DNA from: JAWLCG01 sp041687295
GTDB taxonomy: Bacteria > Planctomycetota > Phycisphaerae > SM23-33 > FEN-1343
Length of the DNA stretch: 14,917 nt
Direction of reading: 5' to 3'
Assembly (NCBI GenBank): GCA_041687295.1
Contig: JAWLCG010000087.1
Span: 1-14,917 of the forward strand
The notes below the pieces were generated by a model. The model searched no databases. It saw nothing but the letters and a program-made list of their open reading frames with translations, and was not told the DNA's origin. Of the stretch, positions 1 to 6,288 are shown in pieces. A program made the translations under genes and the position numbers. Position 1 is the stretch's first letter, and every line of letters begins with the position of its first letter.

Positions 1-185
1 AGGTTGCGTGATCGACGCCCCACAATCTGCCCAGGCTGGCTTGACAAACGGCTACATAGCAGGGCTGCGCCCGACGCCCAGCAGCCCGGGGCCCCGAGAC
101 CCAACGACTTGCGCGAACGGTCCGAGAATGCAAGGCAAGGGAATTGTCGGAAAGGCTCGCACACAGTGCAGCCGTGGCACCCGGC

Positions 186-1526
186 TCAGTTGGCCGGGCT
201 GGGCTGAGCGGCCGGGGCGGGCACCGAGCGGCGGCGGGGCTGCAGGGGCCAGGGCCAGCGGAACGCCAGCAGGCCGCCCAGGGCGCCGCCGAAGGCCATT
301 GTGGCCACGTCGGTCACCGAGGGGGTGCGGTGAGGCAGCATGAACTGGGCGCTCTCGAAGATCAGCCCCAGCAGCCCGGCCAGCAGCGCCCCGCGGCCCA
401 CGGCCCGCCAGGGGCCCCGCGAGGGCACGCCCGACCAGGCCTGGGCCAGGTACACCAGACCCGCCATCAGCGACATGTTCCGCAGGAACAGCCGAACGTC
501 CTCGAACCGGGCCCCCATGGCGTAGTGGTACAGCGGCAGCCACTCGGGGCCCTGGGGCACCTTCGCGGCCAGCAGGGCCGGGTCGAAGGAGAACTCGAAG
601 GGCACCCACTCCAGATAGGCCAGGTAGCCCGCCAGGGCCAGCGTCGCCCCGGCCGCCATCTGCCGGCGGCTGATCCGCCCCCGCAGCCAGGGCCCGGCGG
701 CCGCCGCCAGCAGGGCGCCCAGGGCCGTGAACAGCACGTTGGCCACGTTGGTGTGCCGCGAGAGGATGAAAATCTTGCTCACCTCGCACGCCATCGCCAG
801 CAGGATCACCAGCTTCGCCGAGGTCATCCACCGCCGCTGGTGGCCCTCGCCCAGGGCCGGGCCCAGCAGCAGCACCAGGGCACCCCACGGCAGCATCCGC
901 GTGACCACCCAGTGGTGCCACGGGTGCGCCTGCCAGGCGACAAAGGGGTCGAACCGGCTGCCGCGAAGCCCCTGGAGCACCTGTGAGACGTCCAGCGTCG
1001 GCAGGAACGGGAACAGCGAGTCGCCCACCAGCAGCGTGCCCAGCGCCCCGGCCAGCACGAACACCGGCGACCGCTGCCACGCCGCCAGCAACACCTGCCG
1101 GAAGCGCAGCCAGGCCCATCGGCCCCACAGCACCCCCCCCAGGCCGCCCAGCAGCGTGCCGAAGGTGTTCATCAGCACGTCGGACGCGGCAGTCACCCGC
1201 CGCGCCGACAGCAGTTGCAGGGCCTCGACCGATACGCTGACCACCACCCCGCAGAGCACCCCGGCCAGCACCGGCAGCGTGCGGTAGCGGGTCGCGCCCC
1301 GCAGGCGCGTCGCCAGCAGGAAGCCCAGCGGCATGTACAGCAGGACGTTGACCAGCAGGTCCTGCCGGCTGACCCGGCGCGGGCCCAGCGGCCAGTGGGC
1401 GTGCATCCAACGCAGGCTCTGACTGACCCGCTCGGCGTCGTAAGAGAGGTCGAAGGGCATCAGGCTGCCGTAGTAGATCATCGTTACGGCGATCAGGCAC
1501 AGGGACGTCAGGAGTCGGCGGCTCAA
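186..1526 (-). CDS. Polytopic membrane protein with three VanZ-like modules
   Basis: 446 residues, with many hydrophobic helices. VanZ-family proteins are integral membrane proteins; apart from a teicoplanin-resistance link for VanZ itself, their function is poorly defined. The family signature E-x2-[QK]-x5-R-x5-[DN]-V-x5-G occurs three times with identical spacing, at about residues 100-122, 247-269 and 390-412. The first module also has the typical N-terminal helix ending in GSLMPF (20-25) and the LLYMPLGFLL segment (62-71). I read the start as TTG at 1524-1526, with GGAGG (1531-1535) four bases upstream. No ATG near this position fits better: the next one in frame (Met16) would cut into the first helix. 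The protein ends in a Pro/Ala/Arg-rich cytoplasmic-looking tail. It is transcribed divergently from the PilZ operon. VanZ-like proteins often sit near exopolysaccharide/exosortase loci, which fits the neighbourhood. Specific function unknown. Positions 1-185 downstream of its stop hold nothing I recognise. Confidence 0.85.
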   Translation of the reverse strand: MSRRLLTSLCLIAVTMIYYGSLMPFDLSYDAERVSQSLRWMHAHWPLGPRRVSRQDLLVNVLLYMPLGFLLATRLRGATRYRTLPVLAGVLCGVVVSVSVEALQLLSARRVTAASDVLMNTFGTLLGGLGGVLWGRWAWLRFRQVLLAAWQRSPVFVLAGALGTLLVGDSLFPFLPTLDVSQVLQGLRGSRFDPFVAWQAHPWHHWVVTRMLPWGALVLLLGPALGEGHQRRWMTSAKLVILLAMACEVSKIFILSRHTNVANVLFTALGALLAAAAGPWLRGRISRRQMAAGATLALAGYLAYLEWVPFEFSFDPALLAAKVPQGPEWLPLYHYAMGARFEDVRLFLRNMSLMAGLVYLAQAWSGVPSRGPWRAVGRGALLAGLLGLIFESAQFMLPHRTPSVTDVATMAFGGALGGLLAFRWPWPLQPRRRSVPAPAAQPSPAN

Positions 1527-1707
1527 AAACCCTCCCCCTCGGCAAGGCGGGCGGCGGATGGCGGTACGGCCTCAACGCAAGCCATTCTACCCGCAAGCGG
1601 GCCGCCGGAGAAGGCTTGGCCGGGCCTTCGGCGGGCTGCGAGGCGGCAGGCGGCCAGGTTTGCTGCCCACGGCGAATCATTTCCTTCCCCGGCCAGGCGG
1701 TAGTGGG

Positions 1708-1736
1708 TTGACAGGACAGCCGCTTTCGATTATCAC
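1708..1736 (+). promoter_or_regulatory. Candidate sigma-70 promoter for the PilZ-FeeM operon
   Basis: A perfect -35 TTGACA (1708-1713), a 17-base spacer and a -10-like TATCAC (1731-1736, 4 of 6 consensus). Transcription would start near 1743 and leave a leader of about 350 nt before the GTG at 2094. Spacing and the -35 are strong, the -10 is moderate. Confidence 0.5.
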
Positions 1737-1758
1737 AGGAGATAGTAAAGAGTGACGA
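1729..1758 (-). promoter_or_regulatory. Weak candidate promoter for the VanZ gene, overlapping the forward promoter
   Basis: On the minus strand a -10-like GATAAT (1729-1734, 5 of 6) lies 18 bases from a -35-like TCGTCA (1753-1758, 4 of 6). It overlaps the forward -10, so the two promoters would compete. The match is modest and could be chance. Confidence 0.25.
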
Positions 1759-2083
1759 GTCCGACCATCCGTAAAGGTGTCCATTTCCGTTGAGGATGGT
1801 TTGTGACGCTCTTTTCGGGTATCGGTATCGGTGCAGGCTCATTCTCGCTCGCTTATTGGGTTCCGACTTGCGGTCCATGCTGCGCGCTGTCTTCGTTTGA
1901 CGGTGCGGGCCGGACCATGTCAGGCGATACCATGTCGATCGCGTTGGAAAACGCGGGCACTTCTTTGGTGCGGTCGGAAGGGGCTTGGCCGGTCAGGCCG
2001 GGCAAATGGGGTCAGTCTAGACTCAAGTCGCCGCCCCGGCTCGCCGATGCAAAAGCTGGCGGTCTGTGCCTTTGCCGCCGACT

Positions 2084-2087
2084 GGAG
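2084..2087 (+). promoter_or_regulatory. Ribosome binding site selecting GTG 2094
   Basis: GGAG lies six bases before the GTG at 2094. The in-frame ATG at 2136 has no purine-rich site before it. This decides the PilZ start in favour of 2094. Confidence 0.5.
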
Positions 2088-2093
2088 CAACCG

Positions 2094-2837
2094 GTGAGAC
2101 TGGCCCGATCCCGCTCATTCACAGAAATCACTTTGATGGAGGCGGTTGCGCGCCGAAATCGGCTCCAGTTGATCCTGCGTCCGGTGACCCCCCAGGGGCA
2201 GACCCGCCTGACCAGCCATTTCCTGCGCGTGCTGGACGAGGAGCGGCTCGTGCTGAGCCCGCCGGTGGATTCGACGGGCGCGAAGGTCTTCCTGCCGGTC
2301 GGCTGGTCGCTGGGGCTGCACTTCGGGCTGGGCCCGCTGTGGTTCCAGGCCGCCTCGGAGGTGCTCGCGCAGGGCCCGGTGGCCCTGGGGGGGCCGCACT
2401 GCGTGGACGCCCTGGTCATCCGCACGCCGGCCCGGCTGAGCTCTCGCACCGGGCGGAACGAGCCGCGGGTCCCCCTGCTGGAGAGCCGGGCCCTGTCCGC
2501 GTCGCTCTGGCCCCTGCGGGATGTGCTGCAGGAGCGGCTGGAGGCGGCCTTTGCCGGGCGGGTGATGGACGTTTCCGAGCACGGCCTGGGCATTCGCCTG
2601 AGCGAGCCCTGCCCCCTGGAGGTCGGCCAGTGGGCGGCCATCCGCCTGGACCTGGCCGACCAGCCCGAGCAGTCGCTCTGGCGGGGCCTGCTCAAGCACG
2701 TCACCCCCCAGGGCCCCGGCCAGTGGCTGGCCGGCTTCAGCGACGTCGCCGAACTGTCCCCCGGCGAACTGCCCATCCTGGCCGAACAACTCGCCCAACT
2801 GCCCGGGCAGGCAAACCAGCCGAAGAGGGGGCGCTGA
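2094..2837 (+). CDS. PilZ-domain (YcgR-like) c-di-GMP receptor protein
   Basis: 247 residues from the chosen GTG. The N-terminal part (about 15-115) is beta-rich and resembles the YcgR-N/flagellar-brake type of domain that precedes PilZ. The PilZ part follows, with both halves of the c-di-GMP motif visible: RxxxR as RNEPR (121-125) and DxSxxG as DVSEHG (159-164). The 33-residue spacing between them is rather long but plausible. PilZ proteins bind cyclic di-GMP and pass the signal to a partner protein or enzyme, typically in motility, exopolysaccharide or biofilm control. The stop overlaps the next start in TGATG (2835-2839), so translation is probably coupled to the FeeM-like gene, which makes that enzyme a likely partner. 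The start could also be ATG 2136 (14 codons shorter) or, less likely, GTG 1803. PilZ assignment is firm; the target is inference. Confidence 0.85.
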   Translation: MRLARSRSFTEITLMEAVARRNRLQLILRPVTPQGQTRLTSHFLRVLDEERLVLSPPVDSTGAKVFLPVGWSLGLHFGLGPLWFQAASEVLAQGPVALGGPHCVDALVIRTPARLSSRTGRNEPRVPLLESRALSASLWPLRDVLQERLEAAFAGRVMDVSEHGLGIRLSEPCPLEVGQWAAIRLDLADQPEQSLWRGLLKHVTPQGPGQWLAGFSDVAELSPGELPILAEQLAQLPGQANQPKRGR

Positions 2838-3613
2838 TGCCGGCCGAGGCTCCGCTTGCATACCGGCCCGCCCGCACCCGCGGAGAGTTCGAGTCAGCCC
2901 TTCGCCTGGTCCACGACAACTACGTGCACTGTGGCTACATGACGCCCGAGCCCGACGGCCTGCGGATCGGGCCTCACCACGCCCTGCCCTCGGCACGAAC
3001 CTTCGTGGCCCTGCTGGGCGAGGAGGTCGTCGCCACGCTGTCACTGTTCCTCGACTCGCCGCTGTGCCTGCCGGCCGACGCCCTGTTCGCCGACAGACTC
3101 GGCCCGCTCCGGACGGCCGGGTGTCGGCTGGCCGAGGTGGGCATGTTCGCCGACCGCCGTCGCCAGATCGCCCGCAGTTTCGAGGTCCTGCTGTACCTGA
3201 TGCAGCAGGCCTTCTGGACCATCCGTCGCCATTGCGTGGACCACCTGTTGATCACCGTGCACCCGCGGCACGCGCCGTTCTACCGCAAGCTGCTGAGCTT
3301 TGAGCCGCTGGCCGACGCCCGGCCCTACGAGGCGGTGGGCAACGTGCCGGCCGAGTTGCTCGACCTGCAGCCGGCGAGCGTCTCAGCCGATCAGGCTCGC
3401 AGCCATCGCGTCCGCGAGGTCTTCGGGGCGCCTCCCGTCCCGGCCGGGCCGGCATACGTCATGGACCCGGTCGACTTCAGGCGTTTCTTCGCCGGCAGAG
3501 TCGATCGCCTGGGCCGGCTGAGCCAGGCGCAACGGCTCGCGGTGCGCCAGGCCTGCCCCCATCTGGACCTCGACGCCCTGGAGGCCCGGGCGATCGGAAT
3601 GGACGGTTTGTAG
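2837..3613 (+). CDS. N-acyl amino acid synthase-like acyltransferase (FeeM/GNAT superfamily), copy 1
   Basis: 258 residues. FeeM-type enzymes transfer a long-chain acyl group, usually from acyl carrier protein, to the amino group of an amino acid; a related family accompanies PEP-CTERM/exosortase systems. Supporting features are an N-terminal segment of the HDNYVHCGYMTPEPDGLR type (26-43), a core strand LAEVGMFAD (98-106) followed by an Arg-rich turn (RRR, 107-109) and helix, and HPRHAPFYRKLLSFE (142-156), the typical FeeM/acyl-HSL-synthase-fold stretch. The C-terminal 80 residues after PYEAVGNVPAELLDL are less recognisable. ATG 2837 overlaps the PilZ stop, and GAGGGGG (2825-2831) sits five bases upstream. 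It is clearly paralogous to the gene at 5280-6191. Acceptor and acyl donor cannot be inferred, and no acyl carrier protein gene is in the window. GNAT-fold acyltransferase is confident, the FeeM subfamily likely. Confidence 0.8.
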   Translation: MPAEAPLAYRPARTRGEFESALRLVHDNYVHCGYMTPEPDGLRIGPHHALPSARTFVALLGEEVVATLSLFLDSPLCLPADALFADRLGPLRTAGCRLAEVGMFADRRRQIARSFEVLLYLMQQAFWTIRRHCVDHLLITVHPRHAPFYRKLLSFEPLADARPYEAVGNVPAELLDLQPASVSADQARSHRVREVFGAPPVPAGPAYVMDPVDFRRFFAGRVDRLGRLSQAQRLAVRQACPHLDLDALEARAIGMDGL

Positions 3614-3696
3614 CGGCTGAAATGGCTCAGAAAGCCAGTTATGGAGCGGTTTGTGCCCGCCGGGGCAGAGATCACCCTGGCTAGGGCCGATGGAGG

Positions 3697-3716
3697 CGCC
3701 TGTCAGGTCACAGGCG
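3697..3716 (+). other. Small hairpin between FeeM-like copy 1 and the ligase gene
   Basis: A perfect 7-bp stem CGCCTGT/ACAGGCG with a 6-base loop, ending ten bases before the GAGGAG of the ligase gene. It has no T-run, so it is not a classical terminator. It could modulate translation or mRNA stability within the operon. The rest of the 126-base gap is featureless. Confidence 0.35.
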
Positions 3717-3726
3717 ACCCGCCACT

Positions 3727-3732
3727 GAGGAG
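3727..3732 (+). promoter_or_regulatory. Ribosome binding site selecting GTG 3740
   Basis: GAGGAG seven bases before GTG 3740. Neither the upstream ATG at 3641 nor the in-frame ATG at 3782 has a comparable site. Confidence 0.6.
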
Positions 3733-3739
3733 ACCGAGA

Positions 3740-5179
3740 GTGCAGACACAGAGCACAAGCCACACTGCTGAACCGCACTCGATGGCGACCTCGGTCGTGG
3801 CCGCTCCCGAAGGCACGGCTGAGCGAGTGCTGGCCGTTTTCAACCAGGCCGCCCGCCGCGTGCCCGCCTACCGCCGAATCCTGCAGGAGGCCGGCGCCCC
3901 CGACCGCATGACCAGCCTTGACGAGTTCCTCGCTCTGGTGCCGCTGCTGAACAAGAAGAGCACCTTCGGACGCTTCGGCATTGAGGAGCTCTGCCTCGAT
4001 GGCCAACTGGGCATGCCGCTGTCGGTGCTTACCAGCTCGGGCCACTCGGGGCTGTTCTCGTACGGGGTCTACGGCCAGGCCGAGGGCACGCGTTCGGCCG
4101 ACGAGATCGACGACGCTCTAGACGGGGCCTTCGCCATCCGCAGCCGAAAGACGCTGCTGATTAACTGCCTGCCGATGGGCGTGAAGGTCGTCACCCGCGC
4201 CTGCACACTGGCCGAGACCAGCGTCCGGCCGGACATGGTGACGGCCGTCGCCAAGCACTTTGGGCCCTCTTTTGAGCAAATCCTGATCATCGGCGAGGCC
4301 GCCTTCGTCAAGCGCTGCCTGGAGCTGGGCCACGAGCAGGGCGTGGAGTGGGGACGGATGCGCGTCCACGTGCTGGTCGGCGAGGAGCCACTGGCCGAGA
4401 ACGCCCGCAGTTACCTCTACCACCTGCTCGAAGCCGAGCCGCCTTCGGGGCAGGTTGGGCAAACTACGCAATGTATCGTAGGGTCCAGTATGGGCCTGGC
4501 GGAGTTGGGCCTGAACCTGTTTTCGGAGTTGCCGATCGGTTCGGGCCACGCGATCGACTCGCTGATCCGCCTTCGCCGGGCCCTGTGGGCCGACGCCGAC
4601 CTCCGAGAGGCGGTGCTCGGCCCGGACAACCGAATCGTGCCCATGGTGATGACCTACGACCCGCGGCGGCTCTTCGTGGAGCTGCGGCCCGGCGGCGAGA
4701 TGGTGCTGACCTGCCTCGACATCGACCGCACGGTCCCGATGGTTCGCTACGACACGGGCGACCGCGCGACGCCGCTTCGGCCCTCGGCCGAACTGGCGGC
4801 CCGGCTGGCCCGGGCGGCGGGCGTGGACGAGCGCCTGTTCTCCGAGGTGCCGCTGCTGCTGATCCATGGCCGGGGCGAGGGCCCCATGTGCGAGGGCCGG
4901 CAGGTGACGCCCGAGCAGGTCAAAGAGGCCCTGTACGCTCAGGCTGCCCTGGCGGCGGCGACAACGGCCAACTTCCGCCTGTGGACCCAGGACGGCGGCG
5001 TGCACGTGCGGATCCAGCTGGCGCCGGGCCAGGCCCGCAGCCCTGAGCTGGAGACGCAGTTCGCTGCGAGCATTCAACGCACGACCCTCGTGGCGACTGC
5101 GGTGCAGTGCGTCGAGCATGCGGATTTCCGCGAGGGCCTGGAGACCGATTACGAAAGAAAGTTCAGCTATCTGCATTAA
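3740..5179 (+). CDS. Adenylate-forming enzyme, PaaK/CapK/LuxE-like (acyl-CoA or acyl-protein ligase-like)
   Basis: 479 residues. Members of this superfamily activate a carboxylic acid with ATP as an acyl-adenylate, then pass it to CoA, a protein or an amine. Visible signatures are an N-terminal RRVPAYRRIL segment (39-48) typical of PaaK/CapK relatives, a Gly/Ser phosphate-binding loop TSSGHSG (98-104, where SSGTTG is usual), GSSMGLAELG (248-257) in the place of the YGxTE motif, and PMVRYDTGDR (333-342) matching the YxTGD motif. Near the C-terminus YERKFSY (471-477) might carry the mobile-domain lysine; that is a guess. The length is close to PaaK-type enzymes (about 430-480). It lies between two FeeM-like acyltransferase genes with matching orientation, so it probably supplies an activated acid to one or both. 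The His in the P-loop and the Leu-Ala in the A5 motif are unusual. Substrate unknown; LuxE-like transfer to protein is an alternative. Confidence 0.72.
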   Translation: MQTQSTSHTAEPHSMATSVVAAPEGTAERVLAVFNQAARRVPAYRRILQEAGAPDRMTSLDEFLALVPLLNKKSTFGRFGIEELCLDGQLGMPLSVLTSSGHSGLFSYGVYGQAEGTRSADEIDDALDGAFAIRSRKTLLINCLPMGVKVVTRACTLAETSVRPDMVTAVAKHFGPSFEQILIIGEAAFVKRCLELGHEQGVEWGRMRVHVLVGEEPLAENARSYLYHLLEAEPPSGQVGQTTQCIVGSSMGLAELGLNLFSELPIGSGHAIDSLIRLRRALWADADLREAVLGPDNRIVPMVMTYDPRRLFVELRPGGEMVLTCLDIDRTVPMVRYDTGDRATPLRPSAELAARLARAAGVDERLFSEVPLLLIHGRGEGPMCEGRQVTPEQVKEALYAQAALAAATTANFRLWTQDGGVHVRIQLAPGQARSPELETQFAASIQRTTLVATAVQCVEHADFREGLETDYERKFSYLH

Positions 5180-5265
5180 CACCCGTTCAGGCTTCCTATC
5201 GGTCGCCTTGGAGGAGGCGGCCTCACCGGGAGGCAATGGACTGCACCAGCGCAAGGGACGAACCT

Positions 5266-5272
5266 GGAGGAG
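5266..5272 (+). promoter_or_regulatory. Strong ribosome binding site for FeeM-like copy 2
   Basis: GGAGGAG seven bases before ATG 5280. It sets the start here although the frame is open back to 5118, inside the ligase gene. The 97-base gap before it also has two short GC hairpins (CGCCT/AGGCG and GCCTC/GAGGC) but no T-run. Confidence 0.6.
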
Positions 5273-5279
5273 TAACGAG

Positions 5280-6191
5280 ATGACGGCCAGCGACTGCAGC
5301 GGACAACAAAAGTCGTGTTGCCACGGACGTAGAATGCGAGCGGCCCTTCTGAGGCGAATGGGCCCGCTGAGCGGCAAGACCAACGGGGCCGAGATTCGCC
5401 AGGCGACCACGCTGGAGGAGCTGGTGGCGGCGTACAAGCTCACCCACGATACCTTCGTGGATCAGGGGTTCATCGAGCCGCACCCCTCGGGGCTGCGTCT
5501 CCGGCCTCATGAGGCCCTGCTGGACACGGCTACGTTCATTGCGGTGGCCGAGGGCGACGTCGTCGGCGTGACGACGGCCGTCTATGACACCGAGATCTTC
5601 GGCCTGCCCAGCGACGGGGCCTTCCAGGCCGAGATCGATGAGCTGCGCAGCCAGGGCCGACATGTCGGCGAGGGCACCAACTGGCTATTGCGGCCCGAGT
5701 TCCGCCGGACAGGCGTCCTCGGCGAGTTGGTGCGTGTCGGCACGGCCCATGCCTTTCTGATGGGCTGCACCGACATCCTCGGGGCCGTCAACGCCAGCCA
5801 TGCCGGCTTCTACGAGTCGATCGGCTATGAGGTCATCGGCTCGGAGCGCAGCTACTCCAAGGAGCACTACGACCCGGTGATCCTCGTCCGGCTGGACCTG
5901 CTGAACCTCGAGCAGCACTTCGCCGGGCCCGACTACGACTTCCTGATGAGCTACTGGGTCAACGACAATCCGTACCGCCAGGTCATCGGCGAGTGGTCGC
6001 GCCGGGCCAAGGCCGTCTTCAGCGACCCGGCCCTGCTCAAGGCGCTGTTCCACGACCGCGGCCAGTTCCTGCAGAGCTGCCACGGCCTGCAGCTCGAAGG
6101 CATCCGCCGCTACTGGGGCCTGCGCCGCTTCGAGGCCGTCCTGGACCTGATCGCCGAGGACGTCCGCGTTCTGGCCGGCACCGGCATCTGA
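5280..6191 (+). CDS. N-acyl amino acid synthase-like acyltransferase (FeeM/GNAT superfamily), copy 2
   Basis: 303 residues, a diverged paralogue of the 2837-3613 product. The two align without difficulty from THDTFVDQGFIEPHPSGLRL (55-74) through the core: GEGTNWLLRPEFRR (130-143) parallels LAEVGMFADRRR, and NASHAGFYESIGYEVIG (171-187) parallels the HPRHAPFYRKLLSFE stretch of copy 1. It differs in a Cys-containing basic N-terminal extension of about 35 residues (CSGQQKSCCHGRRMR, 6-20) and a longer, Trp/Tyr-rich C-terminal part (215-303). The GNAT-like acyltransferase fold is well supported. Whether it makes N-acyl amino acids, uses another amine or modifies a protein is open. It is the last gene of the operon, 100 bases after the ligase and followed by the terminator at 6222-6256. 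Two different acyltransferases around one ligase suggest sequential or alternative acylations (inference). Confidence 0.75.
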   Translation: MTASDCSGQQKSCCHGRRMRAALLRRMGPLSGKTNGAEIRQATTLEELVAAYKLTHDTFVDQGFIEPHPSGLRLRPHEALLDTATFIAVAEGDVVGVTTAVYDTEIFGLPSDGAFQAEIDELRSQGRHVGEGTNWLLRPEFRRTGVLGELVRVGTAHAFLMGCTDILGAVNASHAGFYESIGYEVIGSERSYSKEHYDPVILVRLDLLNLEQHFAGPDYDFLMSYWVNDNPYRQVIGEWSRRAKAVFSDPALLKALFHDRGQFLQSCHGLQLEGIRRYWGLRRFEAVLDLIAEDVRVLAGTGI

Positions 6192-6221
6192 CCGACCCAT
6201 CGCCCGATTTGCGCAAAACAA

Positions 6222-6256
6222 CGGCGGGGCCGGAGGTGAACCCTCCGGCCCCGCCG
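6222..6256. terminator. Bidirectional intrinsic-type terminator between convergent genes
   Basis: A perfect 15-bp GC-rich stem (left arm 6222-6236, loop TGAAC 6237-6241, right arm 6242-6256). It is flanked by ATTTACTT on the plus strand and by TTGTTTTGC on the minus strand, giving T-rich tails both ways. It lies between the stops of the forward operon and of the reverse PEP-CTERM gene, the expected place for a shared terminator. Confidence 0.85.
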
Positions 6257-6288
6257 ATTTACTTCCGGTCTCGCGATCGGCCGATGGA

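Larger units (their letters stand above)
1527..2093. other. Divergent intergenic region between the VanZ gene and the PilZ operon
   Basis: 567 bases without a convincing gene. A frame open from a GTG at 1803 (with GAGGA at 1792-1796) runs into the PilZ gene. Its first 97 codons are Cys/Trp-rich, lack the strong G/C third-position bias of the later part and resemble no domain, so I treat this stretch as leader rather than protein. The middle part (about 1720-1860) is lower in GC than its surroundings, as expected of a promoter region. Confidence 0.6.

Noticed and set aside
52..1878. 608-codon open frame on the minus strand
   Set aside because: Shadow of the VanZ gene in another frame: low-complexity Gly/Ala/Pro/Arg composition and no membrane pattern or motif.
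1803..2093. N-terminal extension of the PilZ protein from GTG 1803
   Set aside because: It has a GAGGA site, but the 97 residues are Cys/Trp-rich, lack the third-position GC bias of the rest and do not resemble the family. Kept as an alternative only.
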